A DNA stretch of 64,000 nt from an uncultured Bacillota bacterium (lineage in GTDB: Bacteria > Bacillota > Clostridia > Oscillospirales > Oscillospiraceae). Positions 57,576 through 64,000 of this stretch are shown here, in pieces. The notes under the pieces are model-generated. The model was not told the origin of the DNA, ran no database searches, and saw nothing but the letters and a program-made list of their open reading frames with translations. Made by a program: the position numbers and the translations under genes. Position 1 is the first letter of the stretch. Every line of letters starts with the position of its first letter. The stretch covers positions 62,001 through 126,000 of the forward strand of contig CAMTMZ010000001.1 in assembly GCA_947073765.1 (NCBI GenBank), given 5' to 3'.

Positions 57576-58168
57576 GTATCAAGAAACCCTCCCAACTGAG
57601 AATGGTAGATACCCCCGGCGGCCCGCTCACCTACACGCTGGCCTGGAAAGCTGTGAAAAATCTGAACCTTCGAATCAAAGCTGGAGGAGAAATCGCAATT
57701 TCTGTTCCACTGCGATACTCCATAAGACAGGCGGACGACTTTGTCCGGGAGAAGAGCGGCTGGATTTTGAACGCAATTGCTCTCTTGGAGAGGCAGGCGG
57801 AACCTCTGCCTCCGGCGTCCCGGGAGGAGTGTGCTCGACGCATGTCCGAGGCCCTGGAGCGGGTCTACCCGCTGGTAGCGCCGCTGGGGGTGGGCTTTCC
57901 CTCCCTGAAGCTGCGGGCCTTGAAGAGCCAGTGGGGCAATTGTCACTGGGCTCAGGGATATATCACGCTCAATACTGCCCTGGCCCGGTGTCCAGAGGAA
58001 CTGCGGGACTATGTGGCCCTTCATGAACTGGTCCATTTCCTCCATCACGACCACGGGCCGGGATTTTACGCCCGGATGGATGTCCTCATGCCTGACTGGC
58101 GCAAACGGCGCAGAGCGTTGAAAGGCTATACCGGCGCGCTGGAGAAGGAACCAAGCAGAAAGGTGTGA
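57569..58168 (+). CDS. YgjP-like M48/SprT-type metallopeptidase domain protein
   Basis: A 199-residue protein of the YgjP/DUF45 family. LRIKAGGEIAISVPLRYS and SQWGNCHWAQGYITLNTALARCPEELRDYVALHELVHFLHHDHGPGFY are diagnostic: HELVH is the zinc HExxH and a third ligand lies in HDHG. It likely binds zinc; its target is unknown. The ATG lies in the end of the DUF2804 gene, so the two are coupled. A longer upstream reading in this frame overlaps DUF2804 and is rejected. Confidence 0.88.
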   Translation: MVSIKKPSQLRMVDTPGGPLTYTLAWKAVKNLNLRIKAGGEIAISVPLRYSIRQADDFVREKSGWILNAIALLERQAEPLPPASREECARRMSEALERVYPLVAPLGVGFPSLKLRALKSQWGNCHWAQGYITLNTALARCPEELRDYVALHELVHFLHHDHGPGFYARMDVLMPDWRKRRRALKGYTGALEKEPSRKV

Positions 58169-58174
58169 GTAAGT

Positions 58175-59440
58175 ATGGCATACCGCCCTCTGGCGGACGA
58201 AATACGGCCTCAGTCACTGGATGAGGTAGTGGGGCAGAGGCATATTTTGGGTAAAAACGGCCTGCTCCGCCGAATCGTTGAGAGAGGCAATGTCCCAAAC
58301 CTGATATTCTATGGCCCATCGGGCACAGGTAAGACCACCGTAGCCAATATCATCGCCCAAAAGACCAACCGGCCCCTCCATCGGCTCAACGCAACCACCG
58401 CCTCTATCTCCGATATCAAGGATATTATGGCGGATATTGGTACGCTTTTGGCTCCAGAGGGGGTACTGCTCTATCTGGACGAGATCCAATACTTCAATAA
58501 GAAGCAGCAGCAGTCTCTGCTGGAGTTCATGGAGGACGGACGGATCACCCTCATCGCTTCAACCACGGAAAATCCATTTTTTGCGGTTTTCGGAGCGGTG
58601 CTGTCCCGCGCCAGTGTCTTTGAGTTTAAGCAGATCACCGCACAGGATGTGCTTCCTGCCATTGATCGGGGCATTGCCATCATGGGACAGCGCTTGGAAG
58701 CGGAGGTACGCTGTGAAGATGGAGTTCGGGAGCACATCGCCTCTGCCTGCGGAGGAGATGTACGCAAGGCTATGAACGCGATAGAGCTGATTCTCACCGC
58801 TGCCAAGGGTGAGCAAGGGGAACTGCTGATTACGCTGGAGGATGCTCAAACTGCCGCCCAAAAGTCAGCCATGCGCTATGATAGGGAGGGAGACGCCCAC
58901 TTTGATATTGCCTCGGCCCTGATGAAGTCCCTTCGAGGCTCCGACCCTGACGCCGCCCTTCACTATCTGGCCCGGCTGCTGGAGGCGGGGGACCTGATCA
59001 CCGCCATCCGACGGATTTTGTGCTCTGCCAGCGAGGACATTGGCTTGGCCTATCCTTTGGCTGTCCCCATTGTCAAGGCCTGTGTAGACACGGCCCTACA
59101 GCTGGGGCTGCCGGAAGCCAAACTGCCTCTGGCTGAGGCGGTGATCCTTCTGGCCACTGCCCCCAAATCCAACTCGGCCTGCATGGCCATCGACGCCGCC
59201 CTGGCCGATGTCCGGGCCGGACGAACGGGGAATATCCCGCGGGAGCTGCAAAATGTCCACGCCGACTCCGCCGGGCAGGAGCGGGATCAGGGGTACCTGT
59301 ATCCCCACAGTTTTCCCCGCCACTGGGTGGTTCAGCAGTACCTTCCTGACGAACTGGTGGGGACGTGTTATTACCAGTACGGCGACAACAGAACTGAACA
59401 GGCCGCAAAGCGGTATTGGGAAGAAATAAAGGGAAATTAG
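58175..59440 (+). CDS. rarA: Replication-associated recombination protein RarA (MgsA)
   Basis: A 421-residue AAA+ ATPase. Walker A GPSGTGKTTVANIIA (~48), Walker B LLYLDEIQYFNKKQQQ (~105), sensor 1 ASTTENPFFAVFGAVLSRASVFEF, then the C-terminal tetramerisation domain with ASEDIGLAYPLA, APKSNSACMAIDAALADV and GYLYPHSFP. It acts at stalled replication forks with SSB and RecA. It is 6 bases after the YgjP-like gene, within the same forward run. Confidence 0.95.
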   Translation: MAYRPLADEIRPQSLDEVVGQRHILGKNGLLRRIVERGNVPNLIFYGPSGTGKTTVANIIAQKTNRPLHRLNATTASISDIKDIMADIGTLLAPEGVLLYLDEIQYFNKKQQQSLLEFMEDGRITLIASTTENPFFAVFGAVLSRASVFEFKQITAQDVLPAIDRGIAIMGQRLEAEVRCEDGVREHIASACGGDVRKAMNAIELILTAAKGEQGELLITLEDAQTAAQKSAMRYDREGDAHFDIASALMKSLRGSDPDAALHYLARLLEAGDLITAIRRILCSASEDIGLAYPLAVPIVKACVDTALQLGLPEAKLPLAEAVILLATAPKSNSACMAIDAALADVRAGRTGNIPRELQNVHADSAGQERDQGYLYPHSFPRHWVVQQYLPDELVGTCYYQYGDNRTEQAAKRYWEEIKGN

Positions 59441-59451
59441 GAGAGAAGGAT

Positions 59452-60225
59452 ATGGAGTTAGGAGAACTGGCACATATTTGGCTGATTGTCTGTCCGCTCG
59501 TTTTTTTGGGTGGGCTGATCGACGCGGTGGCCGGAGGAGGGGGACTGATTACCCTGCCGGCCTACCTGCTGGCTGGGCTGCCGGCCCACATGGCCTCCGG
59601 GACCAATAAGTGTGGCAACGCGTTTGGAACTTTTTTGTCCACTGGCCGTTTTGTAAAGCGGGGAGACGTACATATCCCCAGCGCCGCCGCCGGGGCTGTA
59701 GGGGCGCTCGTTGGAGCCTGGGTAGGGGCGCAGCTTAACCTTATCATGCCAGAACAGATGCTGTACTATATTATGCTGGCCGTGGTGCCGGTAATGGCGG
59801 TGTTCCTGCTGCTGAAACGGGATTTTGGCCAGGAGGATCGCTCCGGAGAGCTGTCTAAGCTTCAATTGATGGCTATGTCTCTGGGAATAGGCCTGGTTAT
59901 CGGCGGATACGACGGCTTCTTCGGTCCAGGGGCGGGCACTTTTCTGATGCTGGCCTTCACCGGGCTGTGCCGGTTCGATCTGCTTACTGCCTCCGGAAAC
60001 ACAAAGGTGGCCAACTCAGCCAGCAATCTGGCCTCACTGGTGACCTTTGCCCTGGCGGGGAAAGTGATGTGGACGGTGGGGCTTCCGGCTGCCGTGTGTG
60101 GCATCGCCGGCAACTATTTAGGTTCCAGTTTGGCGCTGAAGGGGGGCGCCAAGGTAATTCGCCCGATGTTTTTTGTCGTGCTGAGCTTGTTGCTGATCCG
60201 GTTAATTTATGGCCTGTTTTCGTAA
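59452..60225 (+). CDS. TSUP family transporter (TauE/SafE)
   Basis: A 257-residue membrane protein with about eight helices. The inverted-repeat family signature appears as LGGLIDAVAGGGGLITLPAYLLAGLPAHMASGTNKCGN near the N-terminus and GGYDGFFGPGAGTFLMLAF ... SGNTKVANSASNLASL in the second half. Members export sulfite, sulfonates or other sulfur or organic anions; substrate unknown. AGGAGAGAAGG precedes ATG 59452. A hairpin follows the gene. Confidence 0.88.
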   Translation: MELGELAHIWLIVCPLVFLGGLIDAVAGGGGLITLPAYLLAGLPAHMASGTNKCGNAFGTFLSTGRFVKRGDVHIPSAAAGAVGALVGAWVGAQLNLIMPEQMLYYIMLAVVPVMAVFLLLKRDFGQEDRSGELSKLQLMAMSLGIGLVIGGYDGFFGPGAGTFLMLAFTGLCRFDLLTASGNTKVANSASNLASLVTFALAGKVMWTVGLPAAVCGIAGNYLGSSLALKGGAKVIRPMFFVVLSLLLIRLIYGLFS

Positions 60226-60254
60226 AAAACCACCACCAGGGGTAACACAAATCA

Positions 60255-60294
60255 AAAGGGTGCGATAAACCGCAATGGTCTGCCGCACCCTTTC
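60255..60294 (+). terminator. Terminator-like hairpin after the TSUP gene
   Basis: AAAGGGTGCG pairs with CGCACCCTTT around a long loop with further small pairings, between convergent genes. Confidence 0.6.
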
Positions 60295-60366
60295 ATTTTG
60301 CATAACCGAAAATGATGGTTGAAACGTTCTGTAAGACGGAAGATTTTCTGTCAATCATGGGTGGTT

Positions 60367-61473
60367 TTAAAGCTTGGAGGAGTAATAACAAACAAGCAGG
60401 TCCACACATGCGCCGTAGGAGAGAATGCCAAGCTCCTGGTCGTTGCTTTTAAGAAAGGTATCGTACATGTCACCAGCCGTATTCTCCACAGGTGACTCCA
60501 GGGCCTCCCAATAGTCGTTGTTGTCGGTCCAGTCCCGGGCCAGCTCCGGGGTAAAGGTGCGTCCAGCGATATCGAACCAGGTGTCGGGGGAAACAGAGTA
60601 CAGAGCATTGCAAAGCTGGATCAGCCCCATAAGGTATCCGGAATATTGGAAAGCAACATCGTCACAGGAGGTACAAGCGGCAATTCCCACAAAATTCGCC
60701 TCCAACTCCGAGGCTACCATCCGTTGGTGGGCCATCTCATGGCCGATGGTAGCGGGCACCAGACAGGCAGGGGCGTCCACATTAACGTTGGCCTCCCCGG
60801 TGAAGGGAAAATACATGCCGGTAAAACCTAGAATGCTTTGCAATCTAGAGCAGAGCAAGGGTTTTACCCTTACAGATTTTATGTCCAAAGAGGGGAACTC
60901 TGTCTGGATATTCTGGTAGATTCTGGTTCCTTGTTCAAAGCAACCGGACAGATCTTCCGCAAAGTGACCCTCCTCATCCCGGATTACCAGTGAGGCACGG
61001 GATGCGGCCTGACGGGCAAAATACTCGGTGACGGCGGACAACTCCTCTACAGAGCAGGGAGCGGCTTCCAAACCCTCTCTCTGGGCGAAAGTTGGGATGT
61101 AGTAGGCGGCGTTCCACAGCCAACACAGCCCTGACCAAAGCCAGAGCCATGCAGCGCCCAGAGACAGCAGACGGCGCAGGAAGGGACGCGGAGCTCTGTG
61201 TCGGAAGAGCAGAACCACCGACCGTACCAGCCAGATCACGCAGCCGGTCAGGAAAACGGCGGTGAGCACCTCCGCAACGGAGAACGGAAAGAGAGACCAC
61301 AGCCGGCCCAGTGTCCGCTCTGCCGGTGCCATAACGCCGAACACCCAATATGTCATGAAGCTTTGATTTTTTTTCAGCACCTGAAAGAGAACTACCAGCG
61401 CCAAGGGGATAATGACCGCCCCCATACGCAGCCATATTCGATTGAGAAGCTTTTCAGTGTTTGTGGTGTTCAT
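60367..61473 (-). CDS. DUF3810 membrane metalloprotease-like protein
   Basis: A 368-residue protein with three N-terminal helices (~20-40, 62-85, 104-125) and an external or cytoplasmic zinc-peptidase-like domain. VPATIGHEMAHQRMVASELEANF contains HExxH and a downstream Glu, as in DUF3810. The substrate is unknown. It lies downstream of tmcAL by 37 bases on the reverse strand and may be co-transcribed with it. Confidence 0.85.
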   Translation of the reverse strand: MNTTNTEKLLNRIWLRMGAVIIPLALVVLFQVLKKNQSFMTYWVFGVMAPAERTLGRLWSLFPFSVAEVLTAVFLTGCVIWLVRSVVLLFRHRAPRPFLRRLLSLGAAWLWLWSGLCWLWNAAYYIPTFAQREGLEAAPCSVEELSAVTEYFARQAASRASLVIRDEEGHFAEDLSGCFEQGTRIYQNIQTEFPSLDIKSVRVKPLLCSRLQSILGFTGMYFPFTGEANVNVDAPACLVPATIGHEMAHQRMVASELEANFVGIAACTSCDDVAFQYSGYLMGLIQLCNALYSVSPDTWFDIAGRTFTPELARDWTDNNDYWEALESPVENTAGDMYDTFLKSNDQELGILSYGACVDLLVCYYSSKL

Positions 61474-61510
61474 AGTGTCTCCTTTGCGGATTGGCGGTTA
61501 AAGCCCAAAA

Positions 61511-62683
61511 CTATTTGGCGATCACGGGATTGGTGGTCCACTCCAGCCCGCTAGTCCAGGGGGTGGGGAAGCAGAGGGCAAACAGGTCGGTGAACCGCTC
61601 CTCCAAGGTAAACAGATCCTGGGCCTCCGGGGAAAAACGGGTTTGCGTGTGCATGTGAGCGGGCTTGACAAAAATAGGGAGAGTTGCCTTTTGATTCATT
61701 TCTTTCAGGAGCTGCCGGCCCAAGCTGTTAAAGCCCAGCACCCGGATATAGGAGGGAGAGACAGGGCGGTCCACCTTCCGCAGGCCCAGCAGGGCGTAGA
61801 GGGCCAGCCGGCGGACCCGGGCATGGGTATAGCTTCGGGTCTTGGTCAGGGTGTACAGCTCCTCCAAACTGGCGGCCTGTCGGGCGGCGCATAACAGCCG
61901 GGTGGCCAAGCCGTTGCCGCTGTCGGGGAAAGTTTCTGCCTCTGTCAGAGACATAGCGCGCAGTCTGGCGATGAGGGTTCGCTCCAAATACTTCATATTG
62001 GCCGATTCACCTTTCCAGGGCAGGGGCAGGTAGGGGGAGGCACTGGTCACATCTCCTGCTCGAAGCCACCGACGCAGGAGGGAGGCGGAGGCAAATTCTT
62101 CCGCTGCCTCCCCGTCGTGTTCTGCTCCCTGACGGGGAACAGTGACCGCCTGCATACTTGGAGGCCAAAAGCGCAGGTACTCTACCCCCAAACTGTTATT
62201 GGGAAAATCAAGAAGGGCGGCAGTTTCCTCCCCCAGCAGCCGGGCAGCTGCCTTGCGGCGGCAATAAGCGAAGGACTGCCTCCCATTCAGCTCCTGGCGC
62301 AGGGCACAGGAAAAATCAGGGCTGTTGAGACACCGAGATAATTCCTGCAGGGGAGCGATCTCTCCGCACTCGCTGCCGAAGGAGAGGATATCCACCACGC
62401 CTGTAGCCGCCAAAAGGGATACCGCTCCCTTGGCAAAACCCTCTGCAGAAGCCGTGGCCCAGGCGGTGGGCAGCTCCAGAACCAAGTCGGCGCCGCCGGC
62501 CAGGGCCTTTTCGGTCCGGGTCCACTTATCGGTGACGGCACACTCCCCACGCTGCACCCAGTTGCCGCTCATGACGGCCACAACGGCGGTTTCCTCTGGG
62601 AACATCTGCCGGGTCTTTTGGATGTGCCAGGCATGGCCAGTATGAAAGGGATTGTACTCCGCAACGATTCCGATGGTTTTCAA
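61511..62683 (-). CDS. tmcAL: tRNA(Met) cytidine acetate ligase TmcAL
   Basis: A 390-residue nucleotidyltransferase-fold protein of the YlbM family. The HxGH motif is AEYNPFHTGHAWHIQKTR; VMSGNWVQRGECAVTDKW and GADLVLELPTAWATASAEGFAKGAV are family blocks. It activates acetate with ATP and acetylates C34 of elongator tRNA-Met. The start is TTG 62683, seven bases after AGGAGG. Having an acetate-using ligase divergent from acetate kinase is a suggestive neighbourhood, not proof of a link. Confidence 0.92.
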   Translation of the reverse strand: MKTIGIVAEYNPFHTGHAWHIQKTRQMFPEETAVVAVMSGNWVQRGECAVTDKWTRTEKALAGGADLVLELPTAWATASAEGFAKGAVSLLAATGVVDILSFGSECGEIAPLQELSRCLNSPDFSCALRQELNGRQSFAYCRRKAAARLLGEETAALLDFPNNSLGVEYLRFWPPSMQAVTVPRQGAEHDGEAAEEFASASLLRRWLRAGDVTSASPYLPLPWKGESANMKYLERTLIARLRAMSLTEAETFPDSGNGLATRLLCAARQAASLEELYTLTKTRSYTHARVRRLALYALLGLRKVDRPVSPSYIRVLGFNSLGRQLLKEMNQKATLPIFVKPAHMHTQTRFSPEAQDLFTLEERFTDLFALCFPTPWTSGLEWTTNPVIAK

Positions 62684-62733
62684 GGCCGGTCCTCCTGGCA
62701 GAAAAAATATCTGGAATAAAAGTGAAAAAGTGG

Positions 62734-62762
62734 TTGTCCATTTTGAAAAAAAGCGTTAGAAT
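62734..62762 (+). promoter_or_regulatory. Candidate promoter of ackA
   Basis: TTGTCC, 17 bases, TAGAAT, about 85 bases before ackA. Confidence 0.6.
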
Positions 62763-62847
62763 AGAAACATCAGCCGGGCTGCCTCTATTGTAGTACATTC
62801 TCCGCGGCGAGGCAACCCAAATTCGACTTGAGAAGGAGACGATTCCC

Positions 62848-64000
62848 ATGAATATTTTGGTAATCAACGCCGGCAGCTCCTCGTTAAAGTACCAGCTGCT
62901 CAACCCGGAGACGCAGCAGGTGCTGGCAAAGGGCCTGTGTGAGCGCATCGGCATCGACGGCAAGTTCACCTACAAGCCCGAGGGCAAGCAGGCGGTCAAG
63001 GAAGCTGACGTGGCCATGCCCACCCACAACGAGGCAATCAAGGCTGTGTTGGATGCTCTGGTGGACTCCGTCAACGGTGTCATCGGCTCCATGAAGGAGA
63101 TCGACGCGGTAGGTCACCGGGTGGTCCACGGCGGCGAAAAGTTTGCCAAGTCCGTTCTCATCACCGATGAGGTCATGGCCGCCATAGAGGAGTGCAATCC
63201 ACTGGCCCCCCTCCACAACCCCGCCAACATCATCGGCATCAAGGCATGCCAAGCGCTTATGCACGGCACCCCCATGGTAGCCGTGTTCGACACCGCTTTC
63301 CACCAGACTATGCCCGCCGCCGCCTATATGTACGCCCTGCCCTATGAGTACTACGAGAAAGATAAGGTTCGCCGCTACGGCTTCCATGGCACCTCCCACA
63401 AATATGTCACGCAGCGGGCTGCCGCCATGCTGGGCAGGCCCATCGAAGAGCTGAAGCTCGTCTCATGCCATCTTGGCAACGGCTCCTCCATCGCTGCTGT
63501 GGACGGCGGCAAGAGCGTGGATACCTCCATGGGCTTTACTCCTTTGGCCGGGCTGCCTATGGGCACCCGCTGCGGTGATATTGATGCGGGTATCCTCCAG
63601 TACCTGATGAATAAGTACGGCATGGACATTGACAAGATGCTCAATGTGCTGAACAAGAAATCCGGCGTGGAGGGCCTGAGCTGCGTCAGCTCCGATTTCC
63701 GGGACCTGGAGACCGCCGCAGATAAGGGAGACAGCAAGGCTGCTTTGGCTCAGAAGAAATTTGCCTATGAGGTGAAAAAATATGTGGGCGCTTACGCTGC
63801 CGCCATGGGTGGGGTGGATGCCGTTATTTTCACCGCCGGTGTGGGTGAGAACGACAAGGCTATCCGTGCGATGGTATGTGAGGGCCTGGAATATATGGGC
63901 GTGCAGCTGGATAACGCCGCCAATGATGTCCGGGGGAAAGAAACTGTTATATCCACTCCGGATTCCAAAACTAAGGTCCTGCTGATTCCCACCAATGAAG
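62848..64000 (+). CDS. ackA: Acetate kinase (cut by window end)
   Basis: The first 384 residues of an enzyme that is normally ~398 long. ASKHA-fold motifs: VINAGSSSLKYQLL (phosphate loop), GHRVVHGG, VFDTAFHQTMP (catalytic Asp), RRYGFHGTSHKYV, CHLGNGSSIAAV, TSMGFTPLAGLPMGTRCGDID and IFTAGVGEN. It interconverts acetyl-phosphate and acetate, yielding ATP in fermentation. The expected partner pta is not upstream and may follow outside the window. AAGGAGA precedes the ATG. Confidence 0.95.
   Translation, partial: MNILVINAGSSSLKYQLLNPETQQVLAKGLCERIGIDGKFTYKPEGKQAVKEADVAMPTHNEAIKAVLDALVDSVNGVIGSMKEIDAVGHRVVHGGEKFAKSVLITDEVMAAIEECNPLAPLHNPANIIGIKACQALMHGTPMVAVFDTAFHQTMPAAAYMYALPYEYYEKDKVRRYGFHGTSHKYVTQRAAAMLGRPIEELKLVSCHLGNGSSIAAVDGGKSVDTSMGFTPLAGLPMGTRCGDIDAGILQYLMNKYGMDIDKMLNVLNKKSGVEGLSCVSSDFRDLETAADKGDSKAALAQKKFAYEVKKYVGAYAAAMGGVDAVIFTAGVGENDKAIRAMVCEGLEYMGVQLDNAANDVRGKETVISTPDSKTKVLLIPTNE

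Noticed and set aside
1-64000. CRISPR arrays, insertion sequences, prophage
   Set aside because: No regularly spaced repeats, transposase, integrase or phage structural genes were seen on either strand.

Overview
The window looks like a GC-rich, spore-forming, anaerobic gut-type Firmicute of the Oscillospirales (Flavonifractor/Lawsonibacter-like; the genus is my inference). The evidence is the set of sporulation genes (ymxH/ylmC-like, yqfC, yqfD, spoIVFA, spoIVFB, ylbJ), strong AGGAGG-type ribosome sites, TTG and GTG starts, an FprA flavo-diiron protein with a rubredoxin tail, an unlinked acetate kinase, Na+-decarboxylase subunits, and the paired radical-SAM genes of the TIGR03960/TIGR03936 type. 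It is core chromosome with one clear foreign-looking patch. No transposase, prophage or CRISPR array was seen.

Layout. 0-4.4 kb: the end of addA, a PRC-barrel sporulation protein, and an osmoprotectant ABC operon whose substrate-binding domain is fused to a permease. 4.5-13 kb: a membrane glycosyltransferase, FprA, trmD, DegV, an HD protein, yebC, a YitT-like membrane protein, a coiled-coil protein, a small XRE regulator and the RNase P RNA gene. 13.2-26.7 kb: ddl-murF, mtnA, an ABC-F ATPase, then a long forward run (ElyC-like protein, prfA, a small protein, a phosphatase, threonylcarbamoyl-AMP synthase, coaE, a lipoprotein, an M18 aminopeptidase) and a NagD-like phosphatase. 26.7-33.4 kb: a structured leader, a chemoreceptor coupled to an FMN-binding lipoprotein, a cardiolipin synthase, a phosphodiesterase, and a cluster of three small unknown proteins. 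33.3-39.7 kb, reverse strand: tagO/wecA, wecB, trpS and two membrane-anchored unknowns. 39.8-44.8 kb: gltX, nth, yqfC-yqfD-phoH.

44.9-47.7 kb is an AT-rich island between phoH and a tRNA-Pro(CGG) gene. It encodes an ECF sigma factor, a probable membrane anti-sigma factor, and two unknown proteins that share a helical module with each other. Short repeats, one containing the tRNA 3' end, flank it. 47.9-64 kb returns to core genes: spoIVFA-spoIVFB, two radical-SAM-linked proteins, a hot-dog thioesterase, a Na+-pump decarboxylase beta subunit preceded by a terminator-linked leader that looks like a yybP-ykoY-class metal riboswitch, ylbJ followed by a small four-cysteine protein that appears to start at AUU, then rarA, TauE, a DUF3810 metalloprotease, tmcAL and the first part of ackA.

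The most promising material for follow-up is the ECF-sigma island with its paralogous pair, the leader and FMN-lipoprotein partner of the chemoreceptor, the metal-type leader on a sodium pump gene, and the AUU-initiated gene.
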